Shown: positions 41,454 to 51,143, numbered from the stretch's first letter. The stretch is DNA of 64,000 bases from Paenarthrobacter histidinolovorans (GCF_014647595.1 NZ_BMPM01000001.1:868001-932000); one strand, 5' to 3'. The notes: generated from the letters alone by a model not told the origin. A program made the numbers and translations.

Positions 41454-41489
41454 CTGGAAGCCGACCTGGAAGCCGACCTGGAAGCCGAC
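41454..41489. repeat. Three exact copies of a 12-bp unit
   Basis: CTGGAAGCCGAC is repeated three times without a mismatch, upstream of both divergent genes. It lies outside any supported gene. Confidence 0.85.
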
Positions 41490-41557
41490 CGGTAAGTTCA
41501 CTTTTTGAATCGTTACATTTTTGCTTTTTCGGCGCTACACTGGACTGAACCTTCCAT

Positions 41558-41572
41558 TGGAAAGCGCTTGCT
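41558..41572. promoter_or_regulatory. LacI-family operator 1 (before oxidoreductase fusion 1)
   Basis: TGGAAAGCGCTTGCT carries the AARCGYTT core with central CG typical of LacI/GalR repressors. It lies about 90 bases before the ATG at 41660, in a position to block transcription. Four related sites occur in the island. Confidence 0.65.
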
Positions 41573-41659
41573 GAGTAGAGTCTTAGGCAGCACCGTACAC
41601 CGTAATTACTTCGACGACGACGTCACGCGCCTTCGTTGCAGCCCCAGCAGAGGAGAGCC

Positions 41660-43774
41660 ATGGATACCCCGTCCCTCGAGCCCGCCATGAGTTCGATGCC
41701 CTTGCACAGCCCATCCGGAACCACTCCGGTACGGGCAAGGATCGCTTTGGTTGGAGTCCATGGATTCGGCACGCATCATCTCCAGAACCTCAAGCGCCTC
41801 ACCGCCGATGGGCTGGTGGAACTTGTTGCAGTGGCTGACCCCAATCCCCCCGCTGCAGGAGCCCTGCCGGAGACCACGGCAGTCCACGGGACGCTGGATG
41901 AACTGCTTGCCGCAGACCATCGTCCGGACATCATCATCGTGGCAACACCCATCCAGACCCACGCTCCCCTGGCGCTGTCCGTGCTGGCTTCCCACGCGAA
42001 CCTCTACCTGGAGAAGCCACCCGTAGCCTCCATGTCGGATTTCCTGCGGCTCCAGGAAGCAGCATCCACCACCGGCCGGAGTGTCCAGGTGGGCTTCCAA
42101 AGCCTTGGCTCGCATGCCCTGGCCGCAATGGAACAACTGGCGGCCGGCGAATCCACGGCGGACTTCCCCGGCATAGGCACCCTCAAAGGAATCTCCGCAA
42201 CCGGGCGATGGGTCCGGGACCGGGCATACTACAAACGCTCTCGCTGGGCAGGAAAGCGCAGCCTGGACGGGGTGGACGTGGTGGACGGCGTTGCCACCAA
42301 TCCCTTGGCCCATGCGATTGCCACGGCCCTGCGCATCGCCGGGGCCCGGGAAGCACACGAGCTGGCCTCGGTGGAGACCGACCTCTACCGTGCAAACGAC
42401 ATTGAAGCTGACGACACCTCCGTGATCCGTCTCCGGACCCTCAACGGCTTGCCGATCACCTGTGCCCTCACCCTCTGCTCGGCCGAATCAGTGGAACCGT
42501 ACATCACACTGCATGGCTCAGAAGGAACGGCCGTATTTCACTACACGGAGGACCGCGTCACCGTCACCACGGAGGCCGGCGAAAGCACCCGCGTCTTCGG
42601 ACGCGAGGACCTCACTGTGAACCTGATCGAGCACCTCTCCAGCGGCGTCCCGCTGATCAGTCCACTCCACCACAGCGGCGCGTTCATGCGCGTTGTGGAA
42701 GCCATCCGCACCGCCGAACCACCCCAGCCGATCCCCCCGGACTACGTGGAGTGGGTAGGCACGGGCTTGGAGGCGCATGCGGTGATTCCGGGCATCCAGG
42801 ATGCCGTGGAACGTGCAACGCTCGCCCACGCCACCTTCGCCGGGCTGGGCCTGCCCTGGGCACGACGGGCCACGACAAACACCGAACCGCTTTTCGCGGG
42901 CGAACCGCTTTTCGCGGCCGGCCCGACCGACGGCAGCGGCCCGGCCGACACCATGCTCCGGAACGGCAGTGGCCTCGAGTCCTGGCTCTCGCCCCGCCCC
43001 TACCTGCACCCCGTCAGCACCGCCTCCGGGACAGTGGTGACTGACCATCTTCCGTCGGACCACGTCTGGCACCTGGGGGTGGGTTTCGCCCTGCAGGACG
43101 TCAACGGCAGCAATTTCTGGGGAGGCCGGAGCTACCGCCGGAACGCGGGAAAGTACGTGGACCTGATGGATCACGGCCGAGTCGGGATTGCCGGCGCTGC
43201 CCTCGATGCCGACCGCACCACCTTGGACCTCGACTGGTTCGGTTCAGACGGCAGTCTCCTTCTCCAGGAACGCCGCACCTTCGAACGGACCGTCATTACC
43301 GCCCGGACGTGGCGACTGGACATCCGGACCCGGCTCACCGCCGTCGTCAATGCCTCCCTGGGCAGCCCGGGATCGCATGGTGCCGCCGGCAGCGGCTACG
43401 GCGGGTTCTTTTGGCGGCTTCCGGCCAATGCCTCACCGCGCGTCTTTTCCTCCACAGGCGACGGCGAAGCCGCCGTGCACGGCTCGGTTTCGCCGTGGCT
43501 GGCGTGGACGGGAGAGTTCGACGCCGGCCCTGCCACCTTGGTGTTCGCCGCACCCCGGGAATCGGCGGACCCTTGGTTCGTCAGGTGTGGGGGCTACCCG
43601 GCAGTTGGTTCGGCCCTGGCCTGGGATGAGGCCGTCGAGTTGGCTGCCGGAGAGTCGCTGACGCGGACAATTTCCGTCTGGATCAGTGACGGCTTGTTGG
43701 ATCCGACGGAGATCGAGGACTTGGTTGCGGCTGGACGCGACGACGCCCTGAGCGCCACATCAGGAGGCCAATGA
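41660..43774 (+). CDS. Gfo/Idh/MocA oxidoreductase fused to a PmoA-like (DUF6807) domain, copy 1
   Basis: A 704-residue fusion. The N-terminal half (about 25-380) is a Gfo/Idh/MocA dehydrogenase: IALVGVHGFGTHHLQNL Rossmann loop, IIVATPIQTHAPLA, and the catalytic-site EKPPVAS. The C-terminal third (about 440-690) has TDHLPSDHVWHLGVGFALQDVNGSNFWGG and GYGGFFWRLP, the PmoA/DUF6807 pattern, which despite its name is not a methane oxygenase. Sugar oxidation or epimerisation is likely, substrate unknown. GAGGAGAG precedes the ATG. An exact paralogue in layout lies at 56206. The last 92 bases overlap the convergent MFS gene. Confidence 0.85.
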   Translation: MDTPSLEPAMSSMPLHSPSGTTPVRARIALVGVHGFGTHHLQNLKRLTADGLVELVAVADPNPPAAGALPETTAVHGTLDELLAADHRPDIIIVATPIQTHAPLALSVLASHANLYLEKPPVASMSDFLRLQEAASTTGRSVQVGFQSLGSHALAAMEQLAAGESTADFPGIGTLKGISATGRWVRDRAYYKRSRWAGKRSLDGVDVVDGVATNPLAHAIATALRIAGAREAHELASVETDLYRANDIEADDTSVIRLRTLNGLPITCALTLCSAESVEPYITLHGSEGTAVFHYTEDRVTVTTEAGESTRVFGREDLTVNLIEHLSSGVPLISPLHHSGAFMRVVEAIRTAEPPQPIPPDYVEWVGTGLEAHAVIPGIQDAVERATLAHATFAGLGLPWARRATTNTEPLFAGEPLFAAGPTDGSGPADTMLRNGSGLESWLSPRPYLHPVSTASGTVVTDHLPSDHVWHLGVGFALQDVNGSNFWGGRSYRRNAGKYVDLMDHGRVGIAGAALDADRTTLDLDWFGSDGSLLLQERRTFERTVITARTWRLDIRTRLTAVVNASLGSPGSHGAAGSGYGGFFWRLPANASPRVFSSTGDGEAAVHGSVSPWLAWTGEFDAGPATLVFAAPRESADPWFVRCGGYPAVGSALAWDEAVELAAGESLTRTISVWISDGLLDPTEIEDLVAAGRDDALSATSGGQ
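42883..42918. repeat. In-frame 18-bp tandem duplication in the oxidoreductase linker
   Basis: Units 42883-42900 and 42901-42918 differ only in the last base and encode two adjacent EPLFA units. They fall in the linker between the two domains; the paralogue at 56206 lacks them. Confidence 0.75.
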
Positions 43775-45011
43775 CCACGGCGGAGACCATGCCCAAAGCA
43801 CCGGTCACCACCAGCCCGGTCCGTACGCCGAAGTCTTCGGTGAGCCATCCTGCCAGCAGCCCACCCAGGGCATGGCCGCCCAGGAGCAGCGGAAAATAGA
43901 GGGCGAGGACCCGTCCCCGGACATGCGCGCCGGCTTCAAGCTGCACAGCGGTGGCCGCGCTGGTCAGGAAAACGAGCGTCATGAAGCCGACCACCACCAG
44001 CATGGCCACAAACCATTCCTGCGTGGGCATCACTGCCGCGATCGATTGCGTCAACCCGAAAAGCCCCGCACTGGCTACGATCCCTTTGCGGCCAAAGCGC
44101 TTGATCCGGGTGGCCACCAGCGCCCCGGCCAACGCGCCGAGGGCGCTGACAGTATTGAACAGGCCGAAGCCCGCAGGACCGCTGTGCCAGACCCGGTCGG
44201 CGAAGGCGGCCAGAACCACAGGACCGTTCATGCCGAAGGCACCCAGCAGCCCTGCCAACAGCATGGTGAGAAGGAGTCGTGGGCGGGCACGGACAAAGTG
44301 GAATCCAGCCAGCACACGGCCTTTCCGGGCCGCCGGATCCGGGGCCGTCGCTGAGTGATGGAGTTCTCCTGGCCTGATGGCGGCGATCATCACCAGGACC
44401 GCTGCCCCCAGGCAGGCATTGGCCGCGAAAGCCGCCGCCGGGCCCGCATGGGCAATGACAACGCCCGCCAGTGCCGGTCCGGCCATGGCGCCCAGTTGGC
44501 CGATGGCGCTGTTCAATCCGATGGCCGCCGGCAACCCGGCGTCGCCCACTACTTCGTTGACGAAAACCTGCCGCGCGGGTCCGTCAATGGCGCTGGTGAC
44601 TCCCAGTGCGATGCATGCGGCGTAGACCACCCAGACGTCGCTGCCTCCCATCGCGTTCCAGACAGCGAGCCCGGCAGCCAGTGCGATGGCCACCGATTGG
44701 CAGAGAACAAGGATGCGGCGTTTGGGAAAAAGGTCCACCAGGACACCGCTGACGGGCCCAACCACCAGCATGGGCAGGAATTGGAGAGCGACGGCCAGAC
44801 CCACGGCAGCCGGACTGCCGGTGAGCTGGAGAACCAGCCAGTCCTGGGCCAGCCGCTGCATCCAGACCCCGCCGCTGCCCACCAAGGAGAGAGCCACGAA
44901 GAGCCGGTAATTGTGGTGCCGCAACGGATAGTGCCAGGTCTCTACCGGGCGGACACGCCGGCTTGCGGGTTTGGCGGAGGAAGATCGACGTGTAAACAGG
45001 CGCGGCGGCAC
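43683..45011 (-). CDS. MFS transporter, probable exporter (MFS_3/EntS-like)
   Basis: A 442-residue major facilitator with about twelve helices. The opening LRHHNYRLFVALSLVGSGGVWMQRLAQDWLVLQLTGSP and the loop DLFPKRRILVLCQS are those of the EntS/MFS_3 branch, mostly exporters. The start is unsure: the GTG at 45011 is taken because it follows the upstream stop by 17 bases, though the ribosome site is poor. Its tail is basic and proline-rich and overlaps the convergent oxidoreductase gene by 92 bases. It is the last gene of the importer operon from 48921. Confidence 0.8.
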   Translation of the reverse strand: MPPRLFTRRSSSAKPASRRVRPVETWHYPLRHHNYRLFVALSLVGSGGVWMQRLAQDWLVLQLTGSPAAVGLAVALQFLPMLVVGPVSGVLVDLFPKRRILVLCQSVAIALAAGLAVWNAMGGSDVWVVYAACIALGVTSAIDGPARQVFVNEVVGDAGLPAAIGLNSAIGQLGAMAGPALAGVVIAHAGPAAAFAANACLGAAVLVMIAAIRPGELHHSATAPDPAARKGRVLAGFHFVRARPRLLLTMLLAGLLGAFGMNGPVVLAAFADRVWHSGPAGFGLFNTVSALGALAGALVATRIKRFGRKGIVASAGLFGLTQSIAAVMPTQEWFVAMLVVVGFMTLVFLTSAATAVQLEAGAHVRGRVLALYFPLLLGGHALGGLLAGWLTEDFGVRTGLVVTGALGMVSAVVIGLLMWRSGRRRVQPQPSPRSPSDPTSRH

Positions 45012-45028
45012 TGGGAGGACTGCTCGAT

Positions 45029-45706
45029 TCAGCGTAGTGGACGGGAAGGTTTGACCTGGCGTTGCGAACGGATTTTGATGCCTGCGGCGGCCAGGACCAG
45101 CGTTCCGGGGACAATGACAAACAGCGCCTGCAGCATCCAAACGAACACCACTGCCATGAACACGGCCGCGAGCAGCAGCAGTGAGCCGCTCCAGTCCCGG
45201 AGCGAGTCAGCCTTGGCACCGGCATAGGCAGCAGCCCAGCGCTGGGGACCGGGGACGTCGGCGGTTTCCCGGCCCGCGTCGCCATACCAGGTCACTGCCC
45301 CGCTCCAGTTCGCGGCGATCCGCAGGAACAGCACGGCCCCTGCGGCGGCCAGTATCAGGGTTGCGGGCAGGATTGCTGCCCGGCCGGGCAGTTGGCCTAC
45401 CAGCGCGAGCAACAGGTTAAGGACAATCACGACGGCGGCTGCCGCCGTCGTGATTCCCATCTTCCAGCTGCCGGGCAGTGCGCGGCGGAAATTCCCCCAC
45501 AGGCTGCGAAGCGAATCGTCCCTTCCGCTGAGGTGCCTTTCCAGGTGCGCGACGCCGGCCGCGTAGGCAGCCGGCGCCGTCACCAGGGGGATGGACAGGA
45601 GGAGCACGATGACTCCGGCCAGGATGGTCTCGGCGAAGAGGGCAAAGCGGTTGACCGGAATTCCTGGTTTCGATGTCGACTTGCCGGCGGTGTCCATGGT
45701 GCTCAT
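45029..45706 (-). CDS. DUF624 (YesL-like) membrane protein
   Basis: A 225-residue protein with four or five helices, including ETILAGVIVLLLSIPLVTAPAAYAAGVAHL near the N-terminus, which matches DUF624/YesL. In Bacillus subtilis yesL sits in the rhamnogalacturonan cluster next to the yesOPQ importer. Here too it follows two sugar permease genes, 13 bp behind the MalG-like one. Function unknown; a helper of the importer or the two-component response is possible. Confidence 0.75.
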   Translation of the reverse strand: MSTMDTAGKSTSKPGIPVNRFALFAETILAGVIVLLLSIPLVTAPAAYAAGVAHLERHLSGRDDSLRSLWGNFRRALPGSWKMGITTAAAAVVIVLNLLLALVGQLPGRAAILPATLILAAAGAVLFLRIAANWSGAVTWYGDAGRETADVPGPQRWAAAYAGAKADSLRDWSGSLLLLAAVFMAVVFVWMLQALFVIVPGTLVLAAAGIKIRSQRQVKPSRPLR

Positions 45707-45719
45707 TTCCGTCGCTCCT

Positions 45720-46637
45720 TCAGCCCTTGAGGCCCTGCGTTGAAACGCCTTCGACGATGTAGCGCTGGAAGACGAGGAAGAAGACCAGCACCGGAAGGAG
45801 TGCCAGGACCGACATGGCGATCATGGCTCCGTAGTCCGAGGACTGGGTTTGGTCCACGAAGAGCCGCAAGGCCAACGGCAGCGGGTACTTTTCGGGGGTG
45901 TTCAAGTAGAGCAGCGGACCCAGGAAGTCGTTCCAGCTCCAGATGAAGGAGAAGATCGACGTTGAGATCAGTGCCGGTTTCATGAGCGGGAGCATGATCG
46001 ATCCGAAGATCCTCACGTGTCCGGCGCCGTCGATCCGGGCGGCTTCGTCCAGTTCGGCCGGGAGGCCGCGCATGAACTGGACCATGAGGAAAACGAAGAA
46101 CGCGTCCGCGGCGAGGAACTTGCCGATCAGCAGGGGCACGTAGGTGTCCACCAGCCCAAGCTGCTGGAACACGATGTACTGCGGGATGATCACCACGTGG
46201 AACGGCAGGAGCAAGGTGGCAATCATCATGCCGAAGAACAGCCCGCGGCCGGGAAAGTTGATACGGGCGAAGGCGTAGGCGGAGATGGATGCCGAGAGCA
46301 CGGTTCCGACGACGGCGCCGACTGCCAGGATCAACGAGTTGGTGAAGAACGTCAGGGTTGAAACCCCGCCGATGCCTTCCATGGCCGTGGCGAAGTTGTC
46401 GAAGCTGAAGTTGTTCGACCACAACGCATTGTTCGCCCCGCCGATTTCGGAGTTCGGTTTGAAGGCCGAGGTGATCATCCACAGGGCCGGGTAGAGGACC
46501 ATGGCCACCAGTGCCAGGGCAATGATGTGGAAGATTGCGCTCTTGATCCGCTTGGCTGTGGTGGATTCGGACTTCGGGTTGTAGGCCGGCGCCGGACTGC
46601 TGGACGTGGACGTGACGGGCGTTGCCGTGGTTGTCAT
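45720..46637 (-). CDS. Sugar ABC importer permease, MalG type (system 1)
   Basis: A 305-residue inner membrane permease with six helices and the EAA loop in AELDEAARIDGAGHVRIFGSIMLPLMKPAL that docks the ATPase. The N-terminal 30 residues are Thr/Ser-rich and cytoplasmic. Its ATG overlaps the partner permease stop by four bases. No ATPase gene is in the operon, so a shared MsmK/UgpC-type ATPase is expected. The substrate is probably a plant oligosaccharide, inferred from GH42 next door. Confidence 0.92.
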   Translation of the reverse strand: MTTTATPVTSTSSSPAPAYNPKSESTTAKRIKSAIFHIIALALVAMVLYPALWMITSAFKPNSEIGGANNALWSNNFSFDNFATAMEGIGGVSTLTFFTNSLILAVGAVVGTVLSASISAYAFARINFPGRGLFFGMMIATLLLPFHVVIIPQYIVFQQLGLVDTYVPLLIGKFLAADAFFVFLMVQFMRGLPAELDEAARIDGAGHVRIFGSIMLPLMKPALISTSIFSFIWSWNDFLGPLLYLNTPEKYPLPLALRLFVDQTQSSDYGAMIAMSVLALLPVLVFFLVFQRYIVEGVSTQGLKG

Positions 46638-47584
46638 TTTGCATCACCGCTGTAGTGGACCCAGGACTTGGAGGTTTTGAAGAAGATCAGCGTAATGATG
46701 CCGACCACGATCACCAGGAGCCAGGCCATTGCCGAGGCGTAGCCCATCCGGAAATCGGAGAAACCGCGCAAGTACAGGTAAAGGGTGTAGAAGAGGGTGG
46801 ATCCTGCCGGCCCGCCTTCACCGTTGGAAATGATGTAGGCGGAGGCGAAGATCTGGAAGGCGTGGATGGTTTCCATCAGGAGGTTGAAGAAGATCACCGG
46901 GGACAGCATGGGCCAGGTGATGTTCAGGAACTTCCTGACCGGGCCGGCGCCGTCCATCGATGCTGCTTCGTAAAGGTCGGTGGGGATCTGCTTGAGGCCG
47001 GCGAGGAAGATCACCATGGGTGCGCCGAACTGCCAGACGGTCAGCAGAATCATCATGCCCATGGTCATGTTGGGATTGCCCACCCAGCCGCCGAGGTTGA
47101 TTCCGAAAAAGGACAGTCCCTGGTCCACAGGCCCGGAATCGCCGAACATCGCCTTCCAGACGATCGCGATGGACACCGACGCGCCGATCAGGGACGGGGC
47201 GTAGAACGCGGACCGGTAAAAGCCCTGGCCTTTGCGTTTGCTGTTGAGCAACATCGCGATGGCCAATGCTGCTGCGAGCTTCAGCGGGGTACCGAAGACC
47301 ACATACTGCAGGGTCACACCCACCGACTGCAGGAAGCGCTCGTCCTGGAAGAGGGTGGCGTAGTTATCGAATCCGATCCACTTGGGGGCATCGAACAGGT
47401 TGTAGTTGGTGAAGGAGAGGTACAGCGAGGAAATCATCGGGCCCACGGTCAGGGCGATGAATCCCAGCAGCCAGGGCAAAAGGAAGGTGTAGCCGGCGCG
47501 GGCGTCCGCCCCGCGCCGCCGCGACTTGCGCGGTTGCGAGGGAGCGGAGGCGGTGCGCCTGCTCAGGGTTGGGCTTTGAGTCAC
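46634..47584 (-). CDS. Sugar ABC importer permease, MalF type (system 1)
   Basis: A 316-residue permease. The first helix FLLPWLLGFIALTVGPMISSLYLSFTNYNLF and the EAA loop TDLYEAASMDGAGPVRKFLNITWPMLSPV are typical of the CUT1 MalF partner. It lies 50 bp behind the binding-protein gene and overlaps the MalG gene by four bases. A basic tail of about 25 residues precedes helix 1. Confidence 0.92.
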   Translation of the reverse strand: MTQSPTLSRRTASAPSQPRKSRRRGADARAGYTFLLPWLLGFIALTVGPMISSLYLSFTNYNLFDAPKWIGFDNYATLFQDERFLQSVGVTLQYVVFGTPLKLAAALAIAMLLNSKRKGQGFYRSAFYAPSLIGASVSIAIVWKAMFGDSGPVDQGLSFFGINLGGWVGNPNMTMGMMILLTVWQFGAPMVIFLAGLKQIPTDLYEAASMDGAGPVRKFLNITWPMLSPVIFFNLLMETIHAFQIFASAYIISNGEGGPAGSTLFYTLYLYLRGFSDFRMGYASAMAWLLVIVVGIITLIFFKTSKSWVHYSGDAK

Positions 47585-47634
47585 GAGATCAGTCCGTCAG
47601 TTGGGAAGCCAGGATCAGACACAGAAGGTCTGGA

Positions 47635-48921
47635 TCAGGCGTTCTGCTTAATGAGGTCTTCAGCTTCCTTGAACCACGCATCCACTGCGCCGTCCACGGT
47701 GAGCTTGCCGTAGTTCAGGTCCTGGGTGACCCGCTTGAACGTGGACTCGAGGGTGCCGAAACCAACGATGGGCGGCTCCGGTGCGTCCTTGAGGTACTTC
47801 TCGATGGACTTCTCGTAATCGACCACCAGCTTGTCGGTGCCTTCAAAGGTTGTGCCGTCACGCTGGGTCTTCGACGCCGGCACACCGCGGGAGGTCTTGA
47901 AGATCTGGCCGACCTCGGGATCGTTGACCATGAAGTCGATGAAGCGGGCAGCAGCATCCTTGTACTTGGTCTTGGCACTGGCCACCATGAGCATGGAGGG
48001 CTTGAGGAACAGGCCCAGGTTGTCCTGGTCATCAGAGGGGACGGGAACCAGCTTGAGTTCCTTGGCGCCGCTGTCTGCGAGGTAACCGGCCATGAAGTTG
48101 TCCCACGTGACTTCGGTAGCGGTGACATTCGACCCGAACGGGGACTTGGGCAGCAGCTGGGTTGCCTTGTCTTCGCCCACAATCGCACCGGTGCCGCGCA
48201 GGTCAGCAGTGAGGTTCCACCACTTCTTCAGGTCGTCCTTGGAGAATCCGAGCTTGCCCTCGTCAGTAAAGGCCTTGATGTTGTTCTGCCGCAGCCAGAT
48301 GTTGAAGTTCCACCAGATGCCCGTGTAGTCGGTGCCGCCGAACAACGTGCCGTTGCCCTTGGCGCCAACCTCCGCCAGGAAGGCGTTGAATTCCTTGTAG
48401 TTCCAGGAACCGTCCGGCTCCGCGATGCCCAGTGAAGCGAGCTTGGCGGGATCGTAGTACACCGCGAAGGCGTTGGTGCTGGTGGGGATGCCGTAGGTCT
48501 TGCCGCGGATCTGGCCCGAGGGAAGGAGTGACTTTTCAAAGGCGTCCGTATTGATCTTTACGGTCCCCAGGTCCAGCAGTTGGTTCCGCTGGCCGTAATC
48601 GCGCAGATAGGACAGATCCCACTGCATCACGTCCGGCAAGCCGCCGCCGGCGGCCTCCGTAGCGCGCTTCTGCCAATACCCGGCGAAGTCCGAGAAGTTG
48701 CCGTTGACCTTGATGTCCGGGTTCTTGGACTCAAACAACGCGATGGCCTTGCGGGTGCGTTCGGCGCGGTCATCATTGCCCCACCAGGTGTAGGTGATAG
48801 TGACCGGCTTGTCAGCGGTACCGGCCTGTCCGCTGGACGAGGACTGGCCACAAGCGGAGAGGAACGCGGCAGATGCCGTGCCGAGAGCCACCGTGGTGAG
48901 GAATTTCCTTCTATCGATCAT
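47635..48921 (-). CDS. Sugar-binding lipoprotein (system 1)
   Basis: A 428-residue CUT1 solute-binding protein. It starts with IDRRKFLTTVALGTASAAFLSAC, a signal peptide with an RRKF twin-arginine-like start and lipobox LSAC, so it is anchored outside the membrane. The core YTWWGNDDRAERTRKAIALFESKNPDIKV is the standard type-1 fold opening. AAGGAGG lies seven bases before the ATG at 48921. First gene of the operon (binding protein, MalF, MalG, DUF624, MFS); divergent from the GH42 gene, sharing a LacI-type operator. Confidence 0.92.
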   Translation of the reverse strand: MIDRRKFLTTVALGTASAAFLSACGQSSSSGQAGTADKPVTITYTWWGNDDRAERTRKAIALFESKNPDIKVNGNFSDFAGYWQKRATEAAGGGLPDVMQWDLSYLRDYGQRNQLLDLGTVKINTDAFEKSLLPSGQIRGKTYGIPTSTNAFAVYYDPAKLASLGIAEPDGSWNYKEFNAFLAEVGAKGNGTLFGGTDYTGIWWNFNIWLRQNNIKAFTDEGKLGFSKDDLKKWWNLTADLRGTGAIVGEDKATQLLPKSPFGSNVTATEVTWDNFMAGYLADSGAKELKLVPVPSDDQDNLGLFLKPSMLMVASAKTKYKDAAARFIDFMVNDPEVGQIFKTSRGVPASKTQRDGTTFEGTDKLVVDYEKSIEKYLKDAPEPPIVGFGTLESTFKRVTQDLNYGKLTVDGAVDAWFKEAEDLIKQNA

Positions 48922-49029
48922 GAGAGCCTCCTTGCTCAGTTGGTGCAAGCTTTCCGAGTTTCTGCAACGTGGCAGTGATCTCGCTTACACTCGTTCTGAA
49001 TCGATACAATATCCTCATTGGACAATCTG

Positions 49030-49044
49030 GGCAAGCGTTTTCCA
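49030..49044. promoter_or_regulatory. LacI-family operator 2 (divergent binding protein 1 / GH42 promoter)
   Basis: GGCAAGCGTTTTCCA is the reverse-complement relative of operator 1 (core AAGCGTTTT). It lies in the 193-bp region between the two divergent genes, next to TACAAT (49005-49010), a good -10-like hexamer, so one bound repressor could silence both directions. Confidence 0.65.
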
Positions 49045-49114
49045 AAGACAACCGCTTAGCCCATTCCGCCGCACCGCTTCCCTCCGAATCCGCCAACCCG
49101 AGCAAGGAGTCACC

Positions 49115-51133
49115 ATGACCTCCCCCGAAACACCCCACCGCCCCAACGTGTGGAGCAGCCTGGACGGCCTCGCATACGGCGGTGACTACAACCCGGAACA
49201 GTGGCCCGAGGATGTCCGGCTGGAAGACATCGAACTCATGAAGGAAGCCGGCGTCACCTTCCTCAGCGTCGGGATCTTCTCCTGGGGCCTGCTCGAACCC
49301 ACCGAAGGCAACTACGATTTTGCGTGGCTGGACGAGGTCATGGACAACCTCCACGGTGCCGGCATCAAAGTTGCCCTTGCCACGGCCACCGCATCACCCC
49401 CGGCCTGGCTGGCCCGCAAGTACCCCGAAATCCTGCCCGTCACGGCGGAAGGAACCAGACTTGAGAGGGGCTCGCGGCGCCACTACACGCCGTCGTCCGC
49501 TGTGTACCGCAGGTACGCCGCCACCATGACGAGGGTCATCGCCGAACGCTACAAAGACCACCCCGCCCTTGCCCTCTGGCACGTGGACAATGAACTCGGC
49601 TGCCACGTGGGCGAGTTCCACGGCGAAGAGGATGCCGCCGCGTTCAGGGCGTGGCTCGAGCGGCGGTACGGCTCCATTGAAGAACTCAACGAATCCTGGG
49701 GAACAGCCTTCTGGTCCCAGCACTACGCCTCCTTTGAGGAGATCATCCCGCCGGGAGCCGCGCCCACAACCCTGAACCCAGGGCAACAACTTGATTTCGC
49801 CCGGTTCAACTCGTGGGCGTTCATCGACTATTACCGGGAACTGCTGGCTGTCATCCGCGAGGTCACGCCGGACATACCGGCCACCACCAACTTCATGGTG
49901 TCCAGCGCGACCAAGTCACTGGACTACTTCGATTGGTCCAAGGACATGGACGTGGTGGCCAATGACCACTACCTGGTGGCCGCCGACCCGGAGCGCGGGA
50001 TCGAACTGGCGTTCAGCGCGGACCTTACCCGCGGCGTGGCAGGCGGCGCGCCCTGGATCCTGATGGAGCACTCAACATCCGCGGTCAACTGGCAGCCTCA
50101 CAACCAGCCCAAAATGCCCGGTGAAATGCTGCGCAACTCGCTCGGCCATGTGGCCCGCGGCGCTGATGCTGTCATGTTCTTCCAGTGGCGGCAAAGCAAA
50201 GCCGGATCAGAGAAGTTCCACTCGGCCATGGTCCCCCACGGCGGCCGCGATACCCAGGTATGGCGGAACGTTGTGGAGCTCGGGAAGGCCCTCACCAGGC
50301 TGGAACCGGTCAAGGGTTCGCGGGTGGTTTCCCAGGTGGCAATCGTGTTCGATTACGAAGCATGGTGGGCTTCTGAACTGGACTCCCATCCGAGCAATTC
50401 GCTGAAATACCTGGACACCATGCGGGCTTTCCACCGGGAACTCTACCTGCGTGGGATCACCGTTGATTTCGTGCACCCTACCGCCGATCTCTCTGGATAC
50501 GAGCTGATCCTGGTCTGCACCCTCTACGCCGTGACGGACGCTGCCAGCGGTTCAATAGCCGCCGCAGCCGAGGGCGGGGCCACGGTCCTCATCAGCTACT
50601 TCAGTGGCATCGTGGACGAACGGGACCATGTACGCCTGGGCGGCTACCCCGGCGCATTCCGGGAACTGCTGGGAGTCCGCAGCGAGGAATTCCATCCGCT
50701 GTTCCCCGGCACCACCGTCACCCTGAGCGACGGAACGGCGGGCTCGGTGTGGAGCGAACATGTCCACGCGGAACCTGGCACGCAAGTGGAGGCCACATTC
50801 ACCGGCTACCCGTTGGAGGGCGTTCCGGCGTTGACCCGGCGCAGCGTTGGAACAGGATTTGCGTGGTACCTCGCGACCCTCCCGGACGCCGCCGGGATCG
50901 AAGCGCTGACCGCACGACTGGTGCAGGAAGCCGGGGTGAGGCCCGTGACCGAAGCTTCCGCCGGCGTCGAGCTTTCCCGTCGGCAGTCCGACGACGGCCG
51001 GACCTTCCTGTTCGCCCTCAACCACAGCACGGAGGACGCCACCGTCAAGGCCGACGGCGAGGACCTCCTCAGCGGGGAGCGCTTCACCGGCGTGGTTCCC
51101 GCCGGCGCAGTCGCCGTCATCGCGGAAGACTGA
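49115..51133 (+). CDS. Glycoside hydrolase family 42 beta-galactosidase
   Basis: A 672-residue enzyme that splits terminal beta-galactosides. The N-terminal YGGDYNPEQWPEDV opens the TIM barrel; the acid/base Glu is in LWHVDNELGCHVGEFH and the nucleophile Glu in WILMEHSTSAVNW. The trimerisation domain (about 400-600) and C-terminal beta domain follow, giving normal full length. AAGGAG precedes the ATG. There is no signal peptide, so it acts on imported galacto-oligosaccharides, probably those taken up by the importers on either side. It resembles YesZ/GanA. Confidence 0.94.
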   Translation: MTSPETPHRPNVWSSLDGLAYGGDYNPEQWPEDVRLEDIELMKEAGVTFLSVGIFSWGLLEPTEGNYDFAWLDEVMDNLHGAGIKVALATATASPPAWLARKYPEILPVTAEGTRLERGSRRHYTPSSAVYRRYAATMTRVIAERYKDHPALALWHVDNELGCHVGEFHGEEDAAAFRAWLERRYGSIEELNESWGTAFWSQHYASFEEIIPPGAAPTTLNPGQQLDFARFNSWAFIDYYRELLAVIREVTPDIPATTNFMVSSATKSLDYFDWSKDMDVVANDHYLVAADPERGIELAFSADLTRGVAGGAPWILMEHSTSAVNWQPHNQPKMPGEMLRNSLGHVARGADAVMFFQWRQSKAGSEKFHSAMVPHGGRDTQVWRNVVELGKALTRLEPVKGSRVVSQVAIVFDYEAWWASELDSHPSNSLKYLDTMRAFHRELYLRGITVDFVHPTADLSGYELILVCTLYAVTDAASGSIAAAAEGGATVLISYFSGIVDERDHVRLGGYPGAFRELLGVRSEEFHPLFPGTTVTLSDGTAGSVWSEHVHAEPGTQVEATFTGYPLEGVPALTRRSVGTGFAWYLATLPDAAGIEALTARLVQEAGVRPVTEASAGVELSRRQSDDGRTFLFALNHSTEDATVKADGEDLLSGERFTGVVPAGAVAVIAED

Positions 51134-51143
51134 CTCCACAAAA

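Larger units (their letters stand above)
41357..41659. other. 303-bp divergent promoter region
   Basis: No gene is supported. It holds a 3 x 12-base tandem repeat (41454-41489), AT-rich sequence around 41500-41535 where promoter elements may lie, and a LacI-type operator (41558-41572). Confidence 0.6.

Noticed and set aside
41211..41495. Small plus-strand frame ending in ADLEADLEAD-type repeats
   Set aside because: It overlaps the esterase start in antisense and its repeat is just the 12-bp tandem repeat read in frame; no ribosome site.
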